A stretch of DNA of 61,904 bases from NCBI GenBank assembly GCA_039679645.1, contig JBDKUO010000056.1, forward strand, positions 1 to 61,904, given 5' to 3'. The notes below the pieces were generated by a model. The model was not told the origin of the DNA and did not search any database. It saw only the letters and a list, made by a program, of their open reading frames with translations. This DNA comes from Armatimonadota bacterium (GTDB lineage: Bacteria > Armatimonadota > UBA5829). Shown here one piece after another: positions 42,840 through 49,449 of the stretch. The translations under genes were made by a program, and so were the position numbers. Numbering within the stretch: the first letter of the stretch is position 1; each line of letters begins with the position of its first letter.

Positions 42840-43280
42840 ATGGATAACTTTGAACCGAAAATACTGGCGTTGTGCTGTCATTACTGCGCATACGCCGCTG
42901 CGGACCTGGCGGGTTCTATGCGGCTGCAATATCCGGCAAACGTGCGTGTGCTTAGGCTCCCGTGCACCGGCAAGGTGGACCCGGGCTATATAATGACCGC
43001 ATTTGAGAAGGGCATTGACGGCGTGCTTGTGGCCGGCTGCCTGGAGGGCGGATGCCACTTCCAGGAGGGCAACCTGCGGGCTAAAAGGCGTGTGGCACTC
43101 GTCCGTGAGATGCTGGAGGAAGCCGGAATAGAGAAAGACAGGCTGGAGATGTTTAACCTCTCCTCAGCCGAAGGACCCAGGTTCGCTGAGATAGTCGGTA
43201 TAATGGCCGACCGGATCAAAAAGCTCGGACCAAATCCATTGAGACGCGAAAGCGCTCAGGTGACAGGTGTTAGGGGTTAG
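42840..43280 (+). CDS. mvhD: MvhD-family iron-sulfur electron-transfer subunit, copy 2
   Basis: The 146-residue protein is a canonical MvhD: ALCCHYCAYAAADLAG (CxxC near residues 12-16), LPCTGKVDPGYIMTAF and GCLEGGCHFQEGN supply the [2Fe-2S] ligands. It would connect the HdrA fusion to an electron donor or acceptor. Its last residues (QVTGVRG) and stop codon are encoded by a GGTGTTR-type repeat arm, which suggests that the original C-terminus was replaced or extended by repeat insertion. It lies 37 bases after the HdrA fusion and 8 bases before metV. Confidence 0.93.
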   Translation: MDNFEPKILALCCHYCAYAAADLAGSMRLQYPANVRVLRLPCTGKVDPGYIMTAFEKGIDGVLVAGCLEGGCHFQEGNLRAKRRVALVREMLEEAGIEKDRLEMFNLSSAEGPRFAEIVGIMADRIKKLGPNPLRRESAQVTGVRG

Positions 43281-43287
43281 GTGTTGA
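43257..43287. repeat. GGTGTTR-type repeat across the mvhD-metV junction
   Basis: The repeat encodes the C-terminal residues and TAG stop of the second MvhD, and its GGTG words provide the only Shine-Dalgarno-like sequence before metV. Confidence 0.8.
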
Positions 43288-43288
43288 T

Positions 43289-43960
43289 ATGATCGTTGCA
43301 CAAAGAAAAAACATAAAAGAACTTAAGGATATCCTGGCGCAGCACAAGCGCATACTGGTGCTGGGCTGCGGCACATGCGTCACTGTCTGCCTTGCAGGCG
43401 GTGAGCGCGAGGTCGGCATGATCAGCTCCGCTCTGCGGATTGCGTATAAGCTCGACGATCAGGAGCATGAGATAAATGAGCTGACGATTGAGCGCCAGTG
43501 CGAGAACGAGTTCTTCGAAGATGCTATAGAGGCTGTCCAGAACGTGGATGCAGTGCTCTCTCTGGCCTGCGGCGCCGGCGTTCAGGCTACAGCCGAGAGG
43601 TTCCCGAACACTCCCGTATACGCAGGGCTGGACACCAAGTTCATCGGCGTTTTGCAGGAGCAGGGTATCTGGACCGAGAAGTGTGCAGCCTGCGGCAAGT
43701 GCGTGCTGGGCGAATACGGCGCTGTCTGCCCGGTCACCCGCTGCTCAAAGAGCCTACTCAACGGCCCATGCGGAAATGCCCGCAACGGCAAGTGCGAAGT
43801 CTCACCGGACCTCGACTGCGGCTGGCAGCTTATCTATGACCGCCTAAAAGCCATCGGCCAGCTCGACAGGCTCCGGGAGATCGTATCACCGCAGGACTGG
43901 TCAGTAAGCCATTCGGGCGGATGCAGGAAGATCGTGCGTGAAGATCAGAGAATCGGTTGA
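43289..43960 (+). CDS. metV: MetV, zinc/iron-sulfur partner of methylenetetrahydrofolate reductase
   Basis: The 223-residue protein belongs to the MTHFR C-terminal-like (MetV) family: an N-terminal segment GCGTCVTVCLAGGEREV (about residues 27-43) and the cysteine-rich C-terminal block CAACGKCVLGEYGAVCPVTRC with GPCGN and GKCEV (split over about 130-172). MetV stabilises MetF and in Moorella joins it to HdrABC-MvhD. Here metF lies at the opposite end of the cluster, 12 kb upstream on the same strand, which argues that the intervening glutamate-synthase and Hdr genes belong to the same assembly. Confidence 0.93.
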   Translation: MIVAQRKNIKELKDILAQHKRILVLGCGTCVTVCLAGGEREVGMISSALRIAYKLDDQEHEINELTIERQCENEFFEDAIEAVQNVDAVLSLACGAGVQATAERFPNTPVYAGLDTKFIGVLQEQGIWTEKCAACGKCVLGEYGAVCPVTRCSKSLLNGPCGNARNGKCEVSPDLDCGWQLIYDRLKAIGQLDRLREIVSPQDWSVSHSGGCRKIVREDQRIG

Positions 43961-43998
43961 CACCTGCCACCCCATTTGATAGACTGACATTATCAAAT

Positions 43999-44082
<84 letters not shown>

Positions 44083-44104
44083 GGTTTTTCGAACGTAAAG
44101 AAGA

Positions 44105-44137
44105 GCCTCCACGACAGAAAACGTGGAGGCTTTTTTT
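44105..44137 (+). terminator. Intrinsic terminator after tRNA-Leu
   Basis: GCCTCCACG and CGTGGAGGC form a perfect 9-bp stem followed by seven T residues. The T run touches the stop codon of the convergent gene at 44137. In the opposite direction the hairpin is followed by TCTTCTTT, so it may serve both strands. Confidence 0.92.
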
Positions 44138-44505
44138 CACATTCCAGGGACACGTTCATATGATATGCCGTCTGCAACGACGCTGCCGTCTGATGCCTGC
44201 GCACCTTCAATAAGCTTCTTTTGCGCACTGCTCCAGATAAAAGCCCTGACAAACCAGCCATAAACCAGCGGACAAGAAAAGACATAACTCCCAGATCCAT
44301 TACGTCTCCAACAGCCTGTCACATAAATAGGGCGATTATTGCTGCTGATTGGAGAAAGAACTACTGCCTTATAGCTGGCTTTAGTCAGATTGCCATTATA
44401 TAGACTAGCGGCTTCAAATGTAATAATGTCTCCAGGAGCCGCAAAGCAAGTGGTAGTCGGCAATACACTCATTGCCAAAAGTAATGTGAGAGTTTTGTAA
44501 ATCAT
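44137..44505 (-). CDS. Small secreted protein of unknown function
   Basis: The 122-residue product begins with a clear signal peptide (MIYKTLTLLLAMSVLPTTTC, cleavage probably after FA at residue 22). The mature part is beta-rich with two cysteines (TGCWRR and FSCPL) and aromatic residues that could form a small disulfide-bonded fold. I recognise no family. It lies alone on the minus strand with a terminator hairpin at its end. Gene reality is supported by the signal peptide and the tight fit to the terminator. Confidence 0.6.
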   Translation of the reverse strand: MIYKTLTLLLAMSVLPTTTCFAAPGDIITFEAASLYNGNLTKASYKAVVLSPISSNNRPIYVTGCWRRNGSGSYVFSCPLVYGWFVRAFIWSSAQKKLIEGAQASDGSVVADGISYERVPGM

Positions 44506-44998
44506 GAGGTTTGTCTTGCATTGGTATTTCTTGAGATTTGGAGTAGTTGTTATTGCTGAGCTAAAGACTATGAGGATAATACAAAAGGAGCGCTAATCGC
44601 CACTGACCTGATGCTTTTTTTTAGAGTAAGCATATGGAGATTACTGTGTGGAGTCTTACGCTGATGATATTACCTGTGTATTGCCTTTGTTTTACGAAGT
44701 TGCTGAAGACTGAAAACTATCGGCGCCACGAAATCTCGCCGCATTTACTACCCAGTTGTCTAGAAATTGCTTACCATCCATGTATAGCACTAAATATATG
44801 ACAGAAGAGTATTCTGCTGCATTTATTATTCTACAGACTGTAGATTACGTCAAGCCATCAACCACTAACCCCCGCTTGCTTCAATGCGCCAACATCATCA
44901 ACATATATTAAATATTTCATGACAACATATGCAGGCTATCTGGGCGATTTGTGCCGCAAGGAGTGGGTGGAAAGTGATTCTATGATTTGAATGTAAAA
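44506..44998. other. Gene-free AT-rich region
   Basis: About 490 bases without a plausible ORF, repeat arm or recognised RNA. It presumably includes the promoter of the secreted-protein gene. It could be the remnant of a decayed gene, but no clear homology was seen by eye. Confidence 0.4.
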
Positions 44999-45030
44999 AG
45001 AGCCTCCCGGAAGTTATCCGTAGAGGCTCT
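44999..45030 (-). terminator. Terminator of the small membrane protein gene
   Basis: On the minus strand AGAGCCTC...GAGGCTCT is followed by TTTTACATTC. It lies 40 bases downstream of the stop at 45070. Confidence 0.8.
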
Positions 45031-45069
45031 ATGGGTTACTGCAGCAATTAAAAATTTGACGGCTACTTT

Positions 45070-45273
45070 TCAGTTAGTGTTTTTCAGCAGGGATTTCAGG
45101 AGTACATAGGCTACATAGCCGACCGCTACTACAATGGCTACGCCTATTGCGAAGGAGATTATAGTGATGGCCAACCCGATGACAATTCTTATAACGGCCA
45201 GAGCCACCGCCAAGGCAACTATCCCTACTATAAAGTAGGCTATAATGCTCAGCCAATTTTTCTTTGCGTTCAT
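45070..45273 (-). CDS. Small membrane protein, 67 residues
   Basis: The protein has two long hydrophobic segments almost back to back (about residues 9-32 and 33-57, rich in Ile, Val and Ala) and short Lys-rich ends. I recognise no family. The start MNAKKN is chosen because GGAGG lies 8 bases upstream; an ATG two codons earlier is too close to that site. It has its own terminator and lies next to apt without obvious linkage. Confidence 0.65.
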   Translation of the reverse strand: MNAKKNWLSIIAYFIVGIVALAVALAVIRIVIGLAITIISFAIGVAIVVAVGYVAYVLLKSLLKNTN

Positions 45274-45326
45274 ATACATCGCCTCCAAGTCCTGACTTGT
45301 TATTCGACGGCTGGTGCCGAAATCCT

Positions 45327-45851
45327 TTAGTATCTTACCAGCGAACAGACCTCATAGTTATTCAGTGATTTCCGCCCTTTAAGAAAGAGGAGTTCTATGA
45401 TGAAGCTCAGGCCTGTAACCGTGCCCCCAAGCTCCTCGACCAGTTGAACTGCAGCCTTTGCCGTGCCTCCTGTAGCGAGCAGGTCATCCACGATTGCGAC
45501 CCTCATTCCCGGCTCAATGGCATCCTTATGAATCTCAACGGTATTTGTGCCGTATTCGAGATCATACTCAGCCTGCACAGTCTCCCATGGCAGCTTGCCC
45601 TTTTTGCGGACGGGGACAAACCCCAGTCCCAGTTCCAGAGCAACTGGTGCGCCAAGGATAAACCCGCGCGACTCTATCCCCACAATCACATCGGGCTTCA
45701 TGGGCTTTACGCATTCGACTATTGAGCCGACGACCTCATTAAATGCTCGAGGGTTTTGCAAGATAGGTGTGATATCACGAAATAAAATGCCGTCCGCGGG
45801 AAAGTCGGGCACATCGCGGATGATCTGTTTCATCGTTTCTTCGGTTATCAT
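45327..45851 (-). CDS. apt: Adenine phosphoribosyltransferase
   Basis: This enzyme salvages adenine with PRPP to AMP. It shows the typical N-terminus (IRDVPDFPADGILFRDITPIL), GIESRGFILGAPVA and the PRPP-binding loop VAIVDDLLATGGTAKAAVQL (about residues 117-136). The length of 174 residues is normal. GGAGG lies 7 bases before the ATG. It follows mtnP and mtnA on the same strand. MtnP releases adenine from methylthioadenosine, so Apt recovers the by-product of that pathway. Confidence 0.97.
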   Translation of the reverse strand: MITEETMKQIIRDVPDFPADGILFRDITPILQNPRAFNEVVGSIVECVKPMKPDVIVGIESRGFILGAPVALELGLGFVPVRKKGKLPWETVQAEYDLEYGTNTVEIHKDAIEPGMRVAIVDDLLATGGTAKAAVQLVEELGGTVTGLSFIIELLFLKGRKSLNNYEVCSLVRY

Positions 45852-45871
45852 AATGGGGCCTCCGGCATGCT

Positions 45872-46900
45872 TTATCTGAGATTCTTTTTGTACGGCGGTC
45901 TGATAATACCCTTCTGGGTTATGATCGCCGTCACATATTCTGCAGGGGTAACGTCAAAGCTGGGGTTAACGACTTGGACACCCATCGGCGCGATTCGGTG
46001 TCCGTCAATGTGAGTCACTTCATCGTGCGATCTCTCCTCAATAGGTATTTCATCACCTGAGACGAGAGAAAAATCGACTGTAGAGAAGGGAGCGGCTACA
46101 TAAAACGGGATCTTGTGATGGCGAGCCAGCACCGCAACTGAATATGTGCCGATCTTGTTGGCCACATCTCCGTTTGATGCAATGCGGTCCGCGCCGACCA
46201 CTACGCAGTCGATCTTACCCTGGCGCATAAGCCAGCCGGCCATGTTGTCCGAGATGACAGTGACCGGTATATTGTCGCTCATAAGCTCGAAGCAGGTCAG
46301 TTTCATCCCCTGCAGTCGAGGGCGAGTCTCATCGGCATAAACGTGAATCTGCTTACCAGACTCAACTGCCGCTCGGATTACACCTAAGGCCGTGCCATAT
46401 GCGACGCATGCGAGCGCACCGGCGTTGCAGTGGGTAAGGACACTGCCTTTATCCGGCAGAAGCCGGGCTCCGTGTTTGCCAATCATCCGGCAGACATCCT
46501 CGTCTTCAGCCAGCATCAGCTCACCGAGTGATTCGAGAGCATGGACTACATCATCGACACTTGATCCTGCCTGCACTGCCGCATGCGCGGCATCCAGCAT
46601 TCGATCAATTCCCCAGAACAGGTTCACTGCAGTCGGGCGAGTGTTTTTAAGCACATTTCCGGCGTGTTCGAGTTCCTCATATAAGACGTTAGGATCGGCT
46701 GCAATCGATCCTCTGGCGGCGACAACGATACCCAGCGCGCCTGTGACGCCTATAGCGGGAGCTCCTCGGACTTTCATTGTCTTGATAGCTTCGGCTACGC
46801 TCTCATAGTCAGAAAGCTCGATTGTGACCAGTTCGGCTGGAATACGCGTCTGGTCGATCAATATTACTCTGCCGTCTTTGTAGTCTACTGTGCGCTGCAT
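45872..46900 (-). CDS. mtnA: Methylthioribose-1-phosphate isomerase
   Basis: The 342-residue enzyme converts 5-methylthioribose-1-phosphate to methylthioribulose-1-phosphate in methionine salvage. Family blocks are KTMKVRGAPAIGVTGALG (about residues 41-58), THCNAGALACVAYGTALG, ADETRPRLQG, VVVGADRIASNGDVANKIGTY (about 229-249, in two parts) and ITQKGIIRPPY at the C-terminus. The start MQRTVDY lies one base after the mtnP stop; a longer ORF would overlap mtnP. The catalytic Cys (HCNAG) and Asp (GADRI) are present. Homologues are related to eIF2B subunits, but these motifs are MtnA-specific. Confidence 0.95.
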   Translation of the reverse strand: MQRTVDYKDGRVILIDQTRIPAELVTIELSDYESVAEAIKTMKVRGAPAIGVTGALGIVVAARGSIAADPNVLYEELEHAGNVLKNTRPTAVNLFWGIDRMLDAAHAAVQAGSSVDDVVHALESLGELMLAEDEDVCRMIGKHGARLLPDKGSVLTHCNAGALACVAYGTALGVIRAAVESGKQIHVYADETRPRLQGMKLTCFELMSDNIPVTVISDNMAGWLMRQGKIDCVVVGADRIASNGDVANKIGTYSVAVLARHHKIPFYVAAPFSTVDFSLVSGDEIPIEERSHDEVTHIDGHRIAPMGVQVVNPSFDVTPAEYVTAIITQKGIIRPPYKKNLR

Positions 46901-46901
46901 G

Positions 46902-47708
46902 CTAGCCCAGCCTCGCGTTCTCCAATGCATGAGCGCAGGGGCAGTCACGAGTCTCGGGCATTTTCTCAATCATCTCGAAGATCAGCCTCTTTACTCGCTC
47001 GTTGTTTGCAGTAAGGACTTTTACCACCTCACTCGCATTGACTGGTTCCGCTCCGCCCTCTGCTACAATCCCCACATCATAATCGGTTATCAGCGCGATA
47101 TTGACGTAGCAGATCTCCTGCTCAAGGGCAAGAATGCACTCGGGGTATTGGGTCATGTTGACCACATGCCAGCCCATTTTAGTAAACCACAGGCTCTCCG
47201 CCCGGCTCGAAAACCTCGGGCCCTGGATGCAGACTGTCGTTCCGCCGTCGTGCATCGTTACGCCGTGGTTTCTGCCTATCTCGACAGCAAGTTTGCGCAG
47301 CGCACGGCAATAAGTATCAGCGGAGGAGACATGGGTCACGATTGGGCCGTCGTAAAAAGTATCTTTTCGGCCGTATGTGCGGTCGACGAACTGGTCGCAG
47401 ACCACAAAGTCACCCGGCTTTATATCCGCCTGCAGGCTGCCGACAGCATTGGGGCCTATTATTCGGGTCACGCCAAGCTGTTTCATAGCCCAGATATTTG
47501 CGCGATAGGGAATCATGTGGGGTGGAAGATGATGGGTCTTGCCGTGTCTGGGGATAAATGCGACACGCCTGCCTGCGATTGCCCCCAATGCAACAACGTC
47601 GCTCGGAGCGCCGTAGGGAGTGTCGAGCTTGGTCTCCTCGACATCGTCCAATAGTGAATAAAACCCGGAGCCGCCTATGACCCCGATCTCAGCCCTAAGT
47701 TCTGACAT
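46902..47708 (-). CDS. mtnP: 5'-Methylthioadenosine phosphorylase
   Basis: The 268-residue enzyme splits methylthioadenosine with phosphate into adenine and methylthioribose-1-phosphate. It has the start IGVIGGSGFYSLLDD, PRHGKTHHLPPHMIPYRANI (split over about 53-73), GPNAVGSLQADIKPGD, and the substrate block MTQYPECILALEQEICY (about 193-209). The Met-Thr pair and the tyrosine-proline context match the MTA-type enzymes rather than inosine phosphorylases. GGAGG lies 4 bases before the ATG. It is the first gene of the mtnP-mtnA-apt salvage group. Confidence 0.95.
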   Translation of the reverse strand: MSELRAEIGVIGGSGFYSLLDDVEETKLDTPYGAPSDVVALGAIAGRRVAFIPRHGKTHHLPPHMIPYRANIWAMKQLGVTRIIGPNAVGSLQADIKPGDFVVCDQFVDRTYGRKDTFYDGPIVTHVSSADTYCRALRKLAVEIGRNHGVTMHDGGTTVCIQGPRFSSRAESLWFTKMGWHVVNMTQYPECILALEQEICYVNIALITDYDVGIVAEGGAEPVNASEVVKVLTANNERVKRLIFEMIEKMPETRDCPCAHALENARLG

Positions 47709-47720
47709 TATACCTCCCCA

Positions 47721-47802
47721 TAAGTCAAAAAGTTGGAAAGTCGAAAGGTCAAAAAGATTACAGGCAGCTCACCTAACTTTTTGACTTTCAGACTTTTTGA
47801 CT
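47721..47802. repeat. Inverted pair of AAAAAGT-type repeats
   Basis: The left arm (47721-47760) consists of words like AAGTCAAAAAGT and GAAAGTC; the right arm (47774-47802) is its inverse. It fills the mtnP-rnc spacer and can form a long imperfect hairpin. The same word family recurs at 57376-57412 and 57537-57562. Confidence 0.8.
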
Positions 47803-48492
47803 CTCTATTCTATCCAGCGCCTGAAGAGCGGCAGCCTGTTCGGCTTGTTTTTTGCTTTTGCCTGTGCCGCTGCCAAGCCGTTTCTTATCGAGATGCACTT
47901 CGACTGTAAATGTCTTGTCGTGGTCTGCGCCTTTTTCGTTTACTACAACATATAGCGGCGCCTTTTTATAGATTCCTTGAGTATACTCCTGCAGGAGGGT
48001 CTTGTAATCGCGGATGTGCTGCCTGTGCTCAACGTCTTTGAGAATAGAATCAAGCGCACGCAGTATGAACTGCCGGGCTGCTTCAAGACCCAGATCGAGA
48101 TAAATAACCGCGACCAGCGCCTCAAATGCATCAGCCATGATCGAGAGCCGCTTCCTGCCGCCGCTGGCCTCCTCACCTGAGCTCATCATGATCATATTTT
48201 GCAGCCCGAGCGACTTTGCGCTCTCAGCAAGCACGGGTTCACTGACTGCAACAGCCTTGGCCTTGGCAAGCTCGCCTTCGTTGCGTTCGGGAAAATGCGT
48301 ATAGAGGTACTCGGCGATTACGACTCCCAATACCGAATCGCCCAGGAACTCCAGCCGCTCGTTTGACGTAGCCTCGGCTGATTCTCCGAGATATGACCTG
48401 TGAGTCAATGACTGCCGCAGGAGTGTAAAGTCCTTGATCTCCAATTGCAGCTTCTGAACAATCTGTTGAAGAGTTTTTTGGTCGAGGGTCAT
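47788..48492 (-). CDS. rnc: Ribonuclease III
   Basis: The 234-residue endonuclease cuts double-stranded RNA in rRNA and mRNA maturation. The catalytic helix ERLEFLGDSVLGVVIAEYL (residues 44-62) carries the metal-binding Glu and Asp, followed by LGEEASGG-like MMSSGEEASGG and IMADAFEALVAVIYLD. A C-terminal double-stranded RNA-binding domain (YKTLLQEYTQG ... GSGTGKSKKQAEQAAALQAL) completes it. No clear Shine-Dalgarno site precedes the ATG. Its 3' end lies within the inverted arm of the AAAAAGT repeat. The many hairpin-forming repeats in this genome are plausible substrates. Confidence 0.97.
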   Translation of the reverse strand: MTLDQKTLQQIVQKLQLEIKDFTLLRQSLTHRSYLGESAEATSNERLEFLGDSVLGVVIAEYLYTHFPERNEGELAKAKAVAVSEPVLAESAKSLGLQNMIMMSSGEEASGGRKRLSIMADAFEALVAVIYLDLGLEAARQFILRALDSILKDVEHRQHIRDYKTLLQEYTQGIYKKAPLYVVVNEKGADHDKTFTVEVHLDKKRLGSGTGKSKKQAEQAAALQALDRIESQKV

Positions 48493-48496
48493 GTTT

Positions 48497-48590
48497 GATT
48501 TCAGCTCTCAGCTCTCGGCAATATAAACTGTCTTTATCCCTCCAGTATCTTACCTGGAGGGCGAGTAAAATTGCTGACGGCTGAAAGTTG
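48497..48590. repeat. Inverted pair of CAGCTCT-type short repeats
   Basis: TTTCAGCTCTCAGCTCTCGG (48497-48517 region) and the inverse near 48572-48590 (GCTGACGGCTGAAAG) flank a short spacer between rnc and the small ORF at 48591. Confidence 0.5.
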
Positions 48591-48830
48591 TTACCCTTTC
48601 TTGAAATTGACATGCCACTTCATGCGTTGCGGACCGAGAATTTCGATCTTTCCTGTTTCAATATAGCGTGCACGTCGAGCTTTGTCCAGTTGAAGAAGAA
48701 TCTTCTCTTTTTCAGGATCGCGGGGGCGTCGACCGGGAACACGACCTTCGAATTTATTTTCGATGTCGATCAGCTTCAGGAAAACTTCCCGCTTACGGCG
48801 TTTCCAGTCCTGATAGTCTACTTTTTTCAT
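48591..48830 (-). CDS. Small basic protein paired with a nucleotidyltransferase-like gene
   Basis: The 79-residue, strongly basic product (MKKVDYQDWKRRKREVFLKL, then VPGRRPRDPEKEKI) is predicted mostly helical and could bind nucleic acid or its acidic partner. Its ATG overlaps the stop of the upstream gene by 4 bases (ATGA), so translation is coupled. I recognise no family. The pairing with a nucleotidyltransferase-fold protein is reminiscent of toxin-antitoxin modules, but no established pair is matched. A longer ORF exists but would overlap the upstream gene extensively. Confidence 0.65.
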   Translation of the reverse strand: MKKVDYQDWKRRKREVFLKLIDIENKFEGRVPGRRPRDPEKEKILLQLDKARRARYIETGKIEILGPQRMKWHVNFKKG

Positions 48831-49393
48831 TCTCCGGCATCCTTTGCAAGGTCGCTCAGCGCATCCGAGACTCTCTCTTGCTCCGCTCGTCGCGTCAGAT
48901 ATTCCCAATCCATGCTTTCCCTGCCAAGCGCTATCAAGCGACTTGCCCATCGGCCGTCCTCGGTAGATTTCCAGTGCACAAAAGCATTCAGCCGATCAAT
49001 GATCAAATCCTCGATTCCGAGAACGCAGACCGTCATGTCATCGACCTGAACTTCAATTACACGAGCCGTGCCCTCCGCCAACGATGATGAAGGGGCTTCT
49101 ATTGCGATGTCGATGTCCTCCCGAATCCAGTATCGACCGCGTTTCAAGAAACCCAATTCGGCCATTGCGTCATCCACATGAGCGGAAGTAGGCATGACCA
49201 CATCAATATCCTTGGTTGTATATCCACCAAGAGTGTAGAATTGCACCGCTCCGCCACCCACCAGAACAGGCTTGACCCCCAACTCCGATAAGCGCTGAGT
49301 AATTACGGCAAGCGTAAACAATCGCCGGTCGAGTATATCATCGATCTCGGCGGCACTGTTCAGTAGCTCTTTAAGGTCGTTTTTGCTTGCCAT
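48827..49393 (-). CDS. Nucleotidyltransferase-fold protein (DUF6036/AbiEii-like)
   Basis: The 188-residue protein has the minimal nucleotidyltransferase signature: VLVGGGAVQFYTLGGYTTKDIDVVM (about residues 43-67, in two parts), with a Gly-Gly loop and DID acidic pair, then a third acidic strand (EDIDIAIEAP). Such stand-alone domains are common in antitoxin or toxin modules of the AbiEii and MNT type. The C-terminal helices carry DLIIDRLNAFVHWKSTEDGRWASRL-like features also seen in DUF6036 proteins. It is coupled to the small basic protein at 48591. A start two codons off cannot be excluded. Confidence 0.75.
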   Translation of the reverse strand: MASKNDLKELLNSAAEIDDILDRRLFTLAVITQRLSELGVKPVLVGGGAVQFYTLGGYTTKDIDVVMPTSAHVDDAMAELGFLKRGRYWIREDIDIAIEAPSSSLAEGTARVIEVQVDDMTVCVLGIEDLIIDRLNAFVHWKSTEDGRWASRLIALGRESMDWEYLTRRAEQERVSDALSDLAKDAGE

Positions 49394-49449
49394 TTTGGTT
49401 CCGAATCCTAAAGCAGATTCCTCACTAAGATCGAGATGACAACAGGCAT

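Noticed and set aside
44506-44998. Possible hidden gene or small RNA in the gene-free stretch
   Set aside because: No ORF with a ribosome site, no strong promoter and no recognisable RNA structure apart from the terminator at its edge.
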